This document shows positions 7,826 through 14,141 of a stretch of 14,141 nucleotides of DNA, piece after piece (position 1 is the stretch's first letter; every line of letters starts with the position of its first letter). The DNA is taken from positions 1 to 14,141 of the forward strand of contig CALPNL020000032.1 of the NCBI GenBank assembly GCA_943324925.2, written 5' to 3'. A program made the translations under genes and the position numbers. The stretch comes from Chitinophaga pinensis (GTDB taxonomy: Bacteria > Bacteroidota > Bacteroidia > Flavobacteriales > Flavobacteriaceae). The notes beneath the pieces are model-generated. The model was not told where the DNA came from. It saw nothing but the letters and a program-made list of their open reading frames with translations, and ran no database searches.

Positions 7826-9817
7826 ATGAAATTCCAAGTTGTTTCCGATTATCAACCTAAAGGCGACCAACCTCAAGCTATTGAGAAATTGGCCCGCGGG
7901 ATTGTTGATGGAGAAAAATTTCAAACATTGCTTGGAGTTACTGGTTCTGGAAAGACGTTTACAGTAGCTAATGTTATCGAAGAAATTCAAAGACCTACTC
8001 TAGTTTTAGCACATAATAAAACACTTGCCGCTCAATTGTATTCCGAATTCAAACAGTTTTTTCCAAATAATGCGGTAGAATATTTTGTTTCCTACTACGA
8101 TTATTATCAGCCAGAAGCTTTTATGCCAGTGACGGGAGTTTTCATTGAAAAAGATTTATCTATCAATGAGGAATTAGAGAAAATGCGACTGAGTACTACC
8201 GCTTCCCTACTTTCTGGGCGAAGAGATATTTTGGTTGTAGCTTCGGTTTCGTGTTTGTATGGTATTGGAAATCCCGTAGAATTCCAAAAAAATGTAATTT
8301 CAATTGAGCAAGATCAAATAATTTCCCGAACTAAATTCCTACATTCTTTAGTACAAAGTTTGTATTCTAGAACAGAAGCTGAATTTACTCCAGGAAATTT
8401 CAGAATTAAAGGCGATACCGTAGAAGTATATCCTAGTTATGCTGATGATGCTTATAGAATTCACTTCTTTGGGGATGAAATTGAAGAAATTGAAAGTTTC
8501 GATATTAAAACGTCACAGGTAATTGAAAAGTTTGAAAAGTTGACGATTTACCCAGCGAATATGTTTGTGACTTCGCCCGATGTATTGCAAAATGCCATTT
8601 GGGAAATCCAACAAGATTTGGTAAAACAAGTTGATTATTTTAAAGAAATAGGCAAACATCTTGAAGCAAAACGTTTAGAGGAACGAACCAATTTTGACCT
8701 GGAAATGATTCGAGAACTGGGATATTGTTCAGGAATTGAGAATTATTCTCGTTATCTTGATGGTCGCCAACCAGGAACAAGACCGTTCTGTTTGATTGAT
8801 TATTTCCCTAAAGATTTCTTGATGGTAGTCGATGAGAGCCACGTGACCTTATCGCAAGTTCATGCAATGTATGGCGGTGATAGAAGCCGAAAGGAGAATT
8901 TAGTGGAGTATGGTTTCCGACTTCCTGCAGCGATGGACAATCGACCTTTGAAATTTGAGGAATTTGAAGCAATGCAAAACCAAGTGATTTATGTCTCTGC
9001 AACTCCTGCCGATTATGAATTACAAAAATGTGATGGTGTTTATGTGGAACAGATCATTCGCCCTACCGGATTGCTCGATCCGGTGATAGAAGTGCGCCCG
9101 AGTTTGAACCAAATTGACGATTTGATTGAAGAAATTCAATTGCGTTGTGAGTTGGATGAACGCGTTTTGGTAACCACATTAACCAAAAGAATGGCGGAAG
9201 AATTGGCAAAGTATTTAACGAAAGTGAGTATTCGTTGCCGTTATATTCACTCTGATGTCGATACATTAGAGCGTATAGAAATAATGCAGGATTTGAGAAA
9301 AGGAATTTTTGATGTTCTTATTGGTGTGAATTTACTTCGTGAAGGTTTGGATTTACCTGAAGTTTCATTGGTAGCGATTTTAGATGCTGATAAAGAAGGA
9401 TTTTTGAGAAGTCATAGATCACTTACTCAAACAATTGGTCGTGCAGCAAGGAATTTGAATGGTAAAGCGATTATGTATGCGGATAAAGTTACAGCTAGCA
9501 TGCAAAAAACGATTGACGAAACCAATTATCGCAGAAACAAACAAATTAATTTTAATACAGAAAACAATCAAGTTCCTACGGCATTGAATAAGAAAATTGA
9601 AAGTGCCTTTACCAAAAATCCTTTGGTGGATCACGAATTGGGATTGGAAATTGCTAAAGCTGCGGAACCAGAAACAGAATATTTGCCGAAAGCAGAGATT
9701 GAAAAACGCATCCGTGAAAACCGAAAAGCGATGGAAAAAGCAGCTAAAGACTTGGATTTTATGCAAGCCGCAAAATTGAGGGATGTAATTAAGAAATTGC
9801 AAGAGCAGTTGGCTTAA
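7826..9817 (+). CDS. uvrB: Excinuclease ABC subunit B
   Basis: Damage-verifying helicase-like subunit of nucleotide excision repair. It is loaded onto DNA by UvrA and recruits UvrC for incision. The 663-residue product is standard length. It begins with the family N-terminus FQVVSDYQPKGDQPQAIEKL, followed by Walker A GVTGSGKT (37-44), the damage-probing beta-hairpin start YYDYYQPEAFMP (90-101), and the helicase motif II variant DESH (336-339). Late helicase motifs include VGVNLLREGLDLPEVSLVAILDADKEGFLRS and QTIGRAARN. A C-terminal UVR domain (about 625-661, KAMEKAAKDLDFMQAAKLRDVIKKL) binds UvrC. ATG 7826 is supported by this N-terminus. The secreted esterase gene follows after 12 bp and is probably on the same transcript, although no functional link is apparent. 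Confidence 0.98.
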   Translation: MKFQVVSDYQPKGDQPQAIEKLARGIVDGEKFQTLLGVTGSGKTFTVANVIEEIQRPTLVLAHNKTLAAQLYSEFKQFFPNNAVEYFVSYYDYYQPEAFMPVTGVFIEKDLSINEELEKMRLSTTASLLSGRRDILVVASVSCLYGIGNPVEFQKNVISIEQDQIISRTKFLHSLVQSLYSRTEAEFTPGNFRIKGDTVEVYPSYADDAYRIHFFGDEIEEIESFDIKTSQVIEKFEKLTIYPANMFVTSPDVLQNAIWEIQQDLVKQVDYFKEIGKHLEAKRLEERTNFDLEMIRELGYCSGIENYSRYLDGRQPGTRPFCLIDYFPKDFLMVVDESHVTLSQVHAMYGGDRSRKENLVEYGFRLPAAMDNRPLKFEEFEAMQNQVIYVSATPADYELQKCDGVYVEQIIRPTGLLDPVIEVRPSLNQIDDLIEEIQLRCELDERVLVTTLTKRMAEELAKYLTKVSIRCRYIHSDVDTLERIEIMQDLRKGIFDVLIGVNLLREGLDLPEVSLVAILDADKEGFLRSHRSLTQTIGRAARNLNGKAIMYADKVTASMQKTIDETNYRRNKQINFNTENNQVPTALNKKIESAFTKNPLVDHELGLEIAKAAEPETEYLPKAEIEKRIRENRKAMEKAAKDLDFMQAAKLRDVIKKLQEQLA

Positions 9818-9829
9818 AAAATTATAAAT

Positions 9830-10633
9830 ATGACAAGTAAATTAGCCCTTCTTTTTATTCTATTATTTACAATAAACATGGTATTTTCTCAAGAAAGTAC
9901 CGCATCTAAAAATGTTTCTACTTTTTCAATTGAAGCACCACAATTAAATTGTTCCAAGAAAATATGGTTGTATTTACCGAAAGAATATACTACATCCAAA
10001 AAGAAATACCCAGTAATTTACATGCATGACGGTCAGAATTTATTTGACTCGAAAACATCGTATGTAGGGGAATGGAACATTGACGAGAAACTAGATAGTT
10101 TGCATGCTGATGTAATTGTGGTAGGAATAGAACACGGAAATGAAAAGAGAATTGACGAATTAACACCCTATAAAAACGAAAAATATGGTGGTGGAAATGG
10201 TGATAATTACCTAGAATTTATTGTGAAAACACTGAAACCTAAAATAGATTCCACCTATAGAACTAAGTCCAATACAATGAATACCGTAATTATGGGAAGT
10301 TCCTTAGGCGGTTTAATTTCCTATTACTCGTTATTAAAATATCCGGAAGTATTTGGTAAAGCTGGGGTATTATCACCGGCATTTTGGATCAATCCTGAAG
10401 TATTTGATTTGACAAAAAACACCAAAACCTTAGATTCAAAAATGTACTTTTTGTGCGGTGACAAAGAAAGTACGGATATGGTTCCCGATGTAAACAAAAT
10501 GGAAATCCTAGTTTCGGATATACGTTGCAGCTGTAGGCATTTGACACGTAAAAAAATAGTAAAAGGCGGACAGCATAATGAAAAATTATGGCGTGATAAT
10601 TTTGTAACCGTCTTTAAATGGTTGAAAATTTAA
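9830..10633 (+). CDS. Secreted alpha/beta-hydrolase, putative esterase (esterase D/IroE-like)
   Basis: Predicted exported serine hydrolase of the putative-esterase (PF00756-type) family; substrate unknown. A signal peptide, MTSKLALLFILLFTINMVFS, is followed by QES at the probable cleavage site (20/21). The 267-residue protein then shows KIWLYLPKEY, YPVIYMHDGQNLFD, EWNIDEKLD, VVGIEHGNEKRIDELTPY and the nucleophile elbow GSSLGG (156-161, Ser158). The likely catalytic acid is Asp211 in LCGDKES, and the likely His is His249 in GGQHNEKLW. The triad is complete, so the enzyme should be active. Relatives include trilactone-siderophore esterases and carbohydrate esterases, and the sequence alone does not separate them. 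No terminator follows: the stop codon overlaps that of the convergent methyltransferase gene. Confidence 0.85.
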   Translation: MTSKLALLFILLFTINMVFSQESTASKNVSTFSIEAPQLNCSKKIWLYLPKEYTTSKKKYPVIYMHDGQNLFDSKTSYVGEWNIDEKLDSLHADVIVVGIEHGNEKRIDELTPYKNEKYGGGNGDNYLEFIVKTLKPKIDSTYRTKSNTMNTVIMGSSLGGLISYYSLLKYPEVFGKAGVLSPAFWINPEVFDLTKNTKTLDSKMYFLCGDKESTDMVPDVNKMEILVSDIRCSCRHLTRKKIVKGGQHNEKLWRDNFVTVFKWLKI

Positions 10634-11343
10634 AGTGTTTTTAGAAACGACTCAAAATAGGAAACTGGTTTTAAATCCAATAAATCTTCACGGTGTTTCG
10701 ATAAGAAATCATAATCTAAAGTGTCAATAGAATCTATAGTATTGAAGATTTCAGGTAATTGTCCTTGTGCTTTTTTGAAAACAAATCCCAAACCATGATC
10801 GGTATTTAATACAAAAGCCGAAAGTTCTGGATGGTTTTTTCTGATGTAAACGATCGTTTTCCAAACATCACCATTCCAAATGTTTTTCCAATCTTTATGA
10901 TTTTCTAACTCTTTTCTCGCATGATCTATAGAAATTGCAGGATGAGCAGCCAATGCATCTAAAGGATTACAATCATGCAATACGATAACACCATCATCAT
11001 CAAGGAATTTAAGAGTATTAACAGTATCCAAAAGCGATTGCTCATAGGTATGTAGTCCGTCAATAAATGCTAAATCAAGAATATTAGCTTCTAACAGTGC
11101 CTTGTTTTCAGCAAAAAAAGCATCGCTAGTTACTTCAAAATAATCGTTTTTAAGTGTGTGAGGATTTAAAATACAAGCTCTCACTTTTTTCCACAAACTA
11201 AAATTAAAAAAAGGATCTACACCAAAACGTCTTTTGGTTCCTACAATATTAAAGAGACATTTCCCTCGGTTCACCCCTATCTCAAGGTAATTTTGTACAT
11301 TTTTCTTTTTTATGATTGCGTTTAAAACTTGAATTCTTGTCAT
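10630..11343 (-). CDS. Class I SAM-dependent methyltransferase (Methyltransf_24-like)
   Basis: Predicted small-molecule or glycan methyltransferase with unknown acceptor. In the 237-residue product, YLEIGVNRGKCLF (19-31) is the SAM-binding motif I. RFGVDPFF (39-46) carries the acidic residue after strand 2, and ILDLAFIDGLHTYEQSLLD (88-106) contains the D-G-x-H-x-Y signature of the Methyltransf_24/cephalosporin-hydroxylase-like group. GVIVLHDCNP (118-127) follows. The conserved IDGxH and HDC residues resemble a metal-binding site in that group. There is no signal peptide, so the protein is cytoplasmic. Such proteins often modify surface polysaccharides, but no glycan genes lie nearby. ATG at 11343 places motif I about 20 residues in, which is normal. 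The 143-bp gap to the divergent DUF1456 gene must hold its promoter, but I found no good TAnnTTTG on this strand. Confidence 0.78.
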   Translation of the reverse strand: MTRIQVLNAIIKKKNVQNYLEIGVNRGKCLFNIVGTKRRFGVDPFFNFSLWKKVRACILNPHTLKNDYFEVTSDAFFAENKALLEANILDLAFIDGLHTYEQSLLDTVNTLKFLDDDGVIVLHDCNPLDALAAHPAISIDHARKELENHKDWKNIWNGDVWKTIVYIRKNHPELSAFVLNTDHGLGFVFKKAQGQLPEIFNTIDSIDTLDYDFLSKHREDLLDLKPVSYFESFLKTL

Positions 11344-11463
11344 CTTTAATTATAATTTAATAGCATTACTTTATCGAAGCGCTAATTTAGGATAAAATGT
11401 TGACATCAAAATAATGAATTGGATTATTTACTTCATTAATTACTATTAGAGCCGCTTTATAAT

Positions 11464-11471
11464 TATATTTG
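11464..11471 (+). promoter_or_regulatory. Predicted promoter of the DUF1456 gene, -7 element TATATTTG
   Basis: TATATTTG is an exact TAnnTTTG match ending 15 bases before ATG 11487, implying a leader of about 10 bases. No TTG is present at the usual -33 spacing. Confidence 0.55.
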
Positions 11472-11486
11472 CAAAAAATAGTTACA

Positions 11487-11924
11487 ATGAAAATGACAAA
11501 TAACGACATCCTGAAAAAACTTCGTGTGGCATTAATGCTTCGGGATGATCAAATAGTAGAAATCTTAGAATTAGTAGATTTTAGAATTTCGAAATCAGAA
11601 TTGGGTGCGTTCTTCCGTGCTGAAGATCATGAAAATTACATGGAATGTGGCGACCAAGTATTACGTAATTTCTTAAACGCCTTGGTATTGCACCTTCGAG
11701 GAACAAAGGAAAATCCAAAAAATCCTTCTGATGTTTTGAATAAAAATAAAAAAGAGGTAATTTCAAGTAATCAAGATATTGAGAAATCTAGAGGCGATCA
11801 ACGGCCAGCAAAAAGTCCAGCGGCAAAAAAGCCTTTTAAAAAGCATACTTCAAATAAGTCAACCCCGAAAGTTCAAGTAGTTGAAAAAGTTTATTTCAAG
11901 AATGGTAAAAACAAAAAATCCTAA
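11487..11924 (+). CDS. DUF1456 (YehS-like) family protein, single repeat plus basic tail
   Basis: Function unknown. The 145-residue product has one DUF1456 unit at about residues 4-71 (NNDILKKLRVALMLRDDQIVEILELVDFRISKSELGAFFRAEDHENYMECGDQVLRNFLNALVLHLRG). As I recall it, E. coli YehS has two such units, and this one resembles the second (KKLRIAF, RAPDHKNFRECGDQFLRYFL). Residues 72-145 form a low-complexity tail rich in Lys, Asn, Ser and Pro, ending VEKVYFKNGKNKKS; it looks disordered and strongly basic, which could suit nucleic-acid binding (inference). ATG 11487 is chosen because an upstream in-frame TTG at 11469 is part of the promoter element; ATG 11493 is also possible. The stop codon lies inside the terminator stem shared with sucC. 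Confidence 0.82.
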   Translation: MKMTNNDILKKLRVALMLRDDQIVEILELVDFRISKSELGAFFRAEDHENYMECGDQVLRNFLNALVLHLRGTKENPKNPSDVLNKNKKEVISSNQDIEKSRGDQRPAKSPAAKKPFKKHTSNKSTPKVQVVEKVYFKNGKNKKS

Positions 11925-11945
11925 TCTTACGATTAGGATTTTTTT
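11913..11945. terminator. Bidirectional terminator between the DUF1456 gene and sucC
   Basis: Bases 11913-11926 (ending AATCCTAATC) pair perfectly with 11931-11944 (GATTAGGATT then T) around the loop TTAC. The 14-bp stem has A and T runs on opposite sides, so it should terminate both the rightward DUF1456 transcript and the leftward sucC transcript. The DUF1456 stop codon (11922-11924) is inside the left arm. Confidence 0.92.
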
Positions 11946-11965
11946 ATAATTTGAACATTATATAA

Positions 11966-13159
11966 TTAAGAAAGTGCTGCTTTTACTTGGTCAGCTGCTT
12001 CTTGAAATTCAACAGCTGATAAAATTGGCATTCCTGAATTGTCAATTAATTCTTTTGCTATCACGGCGTTGGTACCTTGCAAACGAACAATAATAGGCAC
12101 TTTAATTGCATCCCCCATGTTTTTGTAGGCATCAACTACTCCTTGAGCTACTCTATCACAACGTACAATACCTCCAAAAATATTGATTAAAATTGCTTTT
12201 ACGTTAGGGTCTTTTAAGATAATTCTAAAAGCCAATTCTACTCGTTTAGCATCTGCAGTTCCACCAACGTCTAAGAAATTTGCTGGTTCAAAACCTGCAT
12301 ATTTAATTAAGTCCATTGTTGCCATTGCCAATCCTGCACCATTCACCATACAACCTACTGTTCCATCTAAATCTACATAATTTAAACCTGCGGCCTTAGC
12401 TTCAACTTCAATTGGATTTTCTTCACGAACATCACGGAATTGAGCATAAACTGGTTGACGATATAACGCATTGTCATCTAAATTTACTTTTGCATCAACA
12501 GCGATTATTTTATTATCAGAAGTTTTTAATACTGGGTTAATTTCAAACATGGAAGCATCGCAACCGATGTAAGCGTTATAAAGAGACGCAACGAATTGAG
12601 TCATTTCTTTAAATGCATTTCCTGAAAGACCTAAATTAAATGCAATTCTCCTAGCTTGAAATGCCTGAAGTCCAACAGTTGGATCGATTTCTTCAGTGAA
12701 AATTAAATGTGGCGTGTGCTCGGCAACTTCTTCAATATCCATTCCACCTTCTGTAGAATACATAATCATATTACGACCATTACCTCTATTTAATAAAACT
12801 GACATATAGAATTCTGAAGTTTCAGAATCACCAGGATAATAAACATCTTCCGCAATTAATACTTGGTGTACCGTTTTACCTTCAGCTGAAGTTTGAGGCG
12901 TGATTAATTGCATACCAATAATTTGACCCGCAATTTCTTCCACTTGCTCTAAATTTTTAGCTAGTTTAACTCCACCACCTTTTCCACGTCCACCAGCGTG
13001 AACTTGCGCTTTGATTACATGCCATCCTGTTCCGGTATCTGCAGTTAATTGTTTCGCTGCAGCAACCGCTTCTTGAGGGTTGCTTGCAACATATCCACGT
13101 TGAATTTTTACACCATAGCTGGCTAATATTTCTTTCCCTTGGTATTCGTGTATGTCCAT
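11966..13159 (-). CDS. sucC: Succinyl-CoA synthetase (ADP-forming) beta subunit
   Basis: Beta subunit of the TCA-cycle enzyme that interconverts succinyl-CoA and succinate with substrate-level phosphorylation; works with the alpha subunit SucD. The 397-residue product has the N-terminal ATP-grasp fold with MDIHEYQGKEILASYGV (1-17), KAQVHAGGRGKGGGVKLAKN (50-69) for nucleotide binding, and Mg2+ ligands expected at N208 (FEINP) and D222 (VDAKVNLDD). The CoA-ligase domain carries DLDGTVGCMVNGAGLAMATMD (263-283), NFLDVGGTA (294-302) and ILINIFGGIVRCDRVAQGV (323-341). The ATG at 13159 gives the expected N-terminus. The frame stays open upstream to 13213, but that part crosses the promoter and a leader hairpin. 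sucD is not adjacent downstream in this window, unlike the sucCD operon of E. coli. Confidence 0.97.
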   Translation of the reverse strand: MDIHEYQGKEILASYGVKIQRGYVASNPQEAVAAAKQLTADTGTGWHVIKAQVHAGGRGKGGGVKLAKNLEQVEEIAGQIIGMQLITPQTSAEGKTVHQVLIAEDVYYPGDSETSEFYMSVLLNRGNGRNMIMYSTEGGMDIEEVAEHTPHLIFTEEIDPTVGLQAFQARRIAFNLGLSGNAFKEMTQFVASLYNAYIGCDASMFEINPVLKTSDNKIIAVDAKVNLDDNALYRQPVYAQFRDVREENPIEVEAKAAGLNYVDLDGTVGCMVNGAGLAMATMDLIKYAGFEPANFLDVGGTADAKRVELAFRIILKDPNVKAILINIFGGIVRCDRVAQGVVDAYKNMGDAIKVPIIVRLQGTNAVIAKELIDNSGMPILSAVEFQEAADQVKAALS

Positions 13160-13181
13160 AATTGTTATATTACTTTTTGAT

Positions 13182-13195
13182 CCCGACGATTCGGG
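13182..13195. promoter_or_regulatory. GC-rich hairpin at the predicted 5' end of the sucC mRNA
   Basis: CCCGA (13182-13186) and TCGGG (13191-13195) form a 5-bp GC-rich stem with a 4-base loop in otherwise AT-rich DNA. It lies immediately downstream of the predicted -7 element for sucC, so it would be at or near the very 5' end of the leader. A role in mRNA stability or protein binding is plausible but unproven. It lacks a long adjacent T run on the sucC strand, so I do not call it a terminator. Confidence 0.4.
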
Positions 13196-13199
13196 TGCA

Positions 13200-13207
13200 C
13201 AAAAATA
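13200..13207 (-). promoter_or_regulatory. Predicted sucC promoter, -7 element TATTTTTG
   Basis: On the minus strand this reads TATTTTTG, an exact TAnnTTTG match ending 40 bases before the sucC ATG. A TTG at the usual -33 spacing is not evident. Confidence 0.55.
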
Positions 13208-13313
13208 AAACAATTCAAGTTAAAAGCGAAATGTTTTTTCTTAATAAATTCAATTAGAAATTAATTAATAATAAAATGAAATTTTGATCATAAAATTCCT
13301 ATTTGATTTTGAA

Positions 13314-13327
13314 AATTGAACTCAATT
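13314..13327. repeat. Short inverted repeat AATTGA-AC-TCAATT
   Basis: Two 6-bp arms are perfectly complementary with a 2-base spacer, in the middle of the sucC-lysA intergenic region. It could be a regulator site. In DNA this AT-rich, such a repeat can also arise by chance. Confidence 0.25.
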
Positions 13328-13360
13328 AACAGATAGCAAATAATCAATCAAAGTATAAAA

Positions 13361-13385
13361 TGTTACAAATATAACAAATTGTTAT
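13361..13385. repeat. Two overlapping inverted repeats upstream of lysA
   Basis: TGTTA (13361-13365) pairs with TAACA (13372-13376), and ATAACAA (13371-13377) pairs with TTGTTAT (13379-13385) around a single central A. The half-sites share the core TAACA/TGTTA. They lie about 26 bases or more upstream of the lysA -33 element, a reasonable place for an activator or repressor. Function is inferred; AT-rich context raises the chance background. Confidence 0.35.
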
Positions 13386-13411
13386 TTTTTGTGAATTATT
13401 GTAAAATTACT

Positions 13412-13441
13412 TTGATAGTGTGGTTGAGACCAATAAATTTG
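13412..13441 (+). promoter_or_regulatory. Predicted lysA promoter (TTG-N19-TAAATTTG)
   Basis: TTG (13412-13414) and TAAATTTG (13434-13441) are separated by exactly 19 bases. This is the best match in the window to the Bacteroidetes housekeeping promoter. Transcription should start a few bases further on, leaving a leader of roughly 13 bases before ATG 13460. Confidence 0.75.
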
Positions 13442-13459
13442 CCAAAAAAATAAAAAAAC

Positions 13460-14141
13460 ATGCAATCACAAGATTTAGTAAAGTTAGCTGAGGAATTCGG
13501 AAGTCCATTGTATGTATATGATGCCGAAAAAATCAAATCACAATACAACCGTTTAAGCAAGGCATTTTCAAAAGTGCCAAGATTAAGAATAAACTATGCT
13601 GTAAAGGCGTTGTCAAATATTGCAATTCTTCAATTACTTAAATCTATAGGATCAAACTTAGATACTGTTTCAATTCAAGAAGTTAAATTGGGATTGTATG
13701 CTGGATTTAATCCGGAACAAATTATTTACACACCGAACGGAGTTTCATTTGAAGAAATAGAAGAGGCTGCCGGATTAGGAGTTCAAATCAATATTGACAA
13801 TCTTTCTGTTTTAGAACACTTTGGAACAAAACACCCTACTGTTCCCGTTTGCATTCGTATTAATCCACATGTTATGGCTGGTGGAAATTCTAATATATCT
13901 GTAGGCCACATCGATAGTAAATTTGGTATTTCAATCCATCAAATGCCACATATCCTTAGGATTGTAGAAAATACAAAAATGCATATCAATGGAATTCACA
14001 TGCACACCGGATCTGATATTTTAGATATTGAAGTATTTTTATATGCTGCAGAAATTTTATTTGAAGCGGCAAATAATTTTAAAGAATTGGATTTTCTAGA
14101 TTTTGGAAGTGGTTTCAAAGTACCTTATAATAAAGGGGATA
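13460..14141 (+). CDS. lysA: Diaminopimelate decarboxylase, N-terminal part (runs off the window)
   Basis: PLP enzyme converting meso-diaminopimelate to L-lysine and CO2, the last step of lysine synthesis. Only the first 227 codons are present, and the frame is open at the right edge; family members are about 400 residues. The alanine-racemase-like barrel is clear: GSPLYVYDAEKI (14-25), the PLP lysine in NYAVKAL (Lys49), SKFGIS (153-158), the PLP-phosphate region GIHMHTGSD (178-186) and DFGSGFKVPY (214-223). The last motif has GSG where many homologues have GGG, a variant I associate with Bacteroidetes LysA. ATG 13460 sits 18 bases beyond a near-perfect promoter. Other fold-III decarboxylases acting on amino acids are possible but less likely, given the close match at every motif. 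Confidence 0.9.
   Translation, partial: MQSQDLVKLAEEFGSPLYVYDAEKIKSQYNRLSKAFSKVPRLRINYAVKALSNIAILQLLKSIGSNLDTVSIQEVKLGLYAGFNPEQIIYTPNGVSFEEIEEAAGLGVQINIDNLSVLEHFGTKHPTVPVCIRINPHVMAGGNSNISVGHIDSKFGISIHQMPHILRIVENTKMHINGIHMHTGSDILDIEVFLYAAEILFEAANNFKELDFLDFGSGFKVPYNKGD

Larger units (their letters stand above)
13214..13410. other. AT-rich non-coding core of the sucC-lysA divergent region
   Basis: No open reading frame with protein-like features lies on either strand between the two divergent promoters. The sequence is almost entirely A and T, with several short inverted repeats (listed separately). It probably carries regulatory DNA for sucC and lysA only. I see no riboswitch, tRNA or small-RNA structure that I could defend. 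Confidence 0.6.

Noticed and set aside
8808..9802. Several open frames inside uvrB (minus 8808-9002, 9063-9266, 9419-9802; plus 9597-9779)
   Set aside because: All overlap conserved UvrB helicase or UVR-domain sequence, have no promoter or family motif, and their translations are low-complexity.
11581..11766. 61-codon minus-strand frame inside the DUF1456 gene
   Set aside because: It is antisense to the recognisable DUF1456 domain with no start signal or motif.
12183..12380. 65-codon plus-strand frame inside sucC
   Set aside because: It is antisense to the conserved CoA-ligase domain of SucC and has no independent support.
13160..13213. N-terminal extension of SucC to 13213
   Set aside because: It would translate through the predicted promoter and leader hairpin, and SucC proteins begin with the M-x-I/L-HEYQ pattern found at 13159.
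1..14141. Mobile elements, phage genes, CRISPR arrays, tRNA or rRNA genes, defence islands
   Set aside because: I found no transposase-like protein, no regularly spaced direct repeats, no tRNA cloverleaf or CCA end, and no gene family tied to defence or phage. The gene content is housekeeping plus one receptor pair.

Overview
The window is a stretch of AT-rich chromosome from a member of the Bacteroidetes, most likely Flavobacterium or a close relative. Four things point there. A TonB-dependent receptor with an N-terminal carboxypeptidase-regulatory-like domain is paired with a DUF4249 lipoprotein. NADP-isocitrate dehydrogenase is the large monomeric type. Shine-Dalgarno sequences are essentially absent. 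Seven genes have a Bacteroidetes-type -7 element (TAnnTTTG or a one-base variant) just upstream. The family assignments rest on motifs I recognise, not on database searches.

Layout, left to right. rplS (ribosomal protein L19) ends in a short terminator. Monomeric icd follows with its own promoter and a strong terminator. Next is a tight co-directional group: the TonB-dependent receptor, the DUF4249 lipoprotein and thiamine pyrophosphokinase. rlmF (23S rRNA m6A1618 methyltransferase) comes after it, with its own -7 element placed almost on the start codon. uvrB follows, then a secreted alpha/beta-hydrolase esterase 12 bp behind it. On the minus strand, a class I SAM-dependent methyltransferase converges on the esterase so tightly that their stop codons overlap. 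A DUF1456 protein is read rightwards and sucC (succinyl-CoA synthetase beta subunit) leftwards, with a shared bidirectional terminator between them. An approximately 300-bp AT-rich divergent region separates sucC from lysA (diaminopimelate decarboxylase), which runs off the right end.

Most genes are core housekeeping: translation (rplS, rlmF), TCA cycle (icd, sucC), DNA repair (uvrB), cofactor synthesis (thiamine pyrophosphokinase) and lysine/peptidoglycan precursor synthesis (lysA). The accessory-looking parts are the receptor/lipoprotein pair, the secreted esterase, the methyltransferase and the DUF1456 protein. I see no insertion sequence, phage gene, CRISPR array, tRNA or rRNA, and no convincing undescribed multi-gene system. 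The points most worth a second look are a probable leaderless rlmF transcript, the link between an outer-membrane receptor and thiamine pyrophosphokinase, the single-repeat DUF1456 protein with a basic tail, and several small regulatory-looking hairpins and palindromes.
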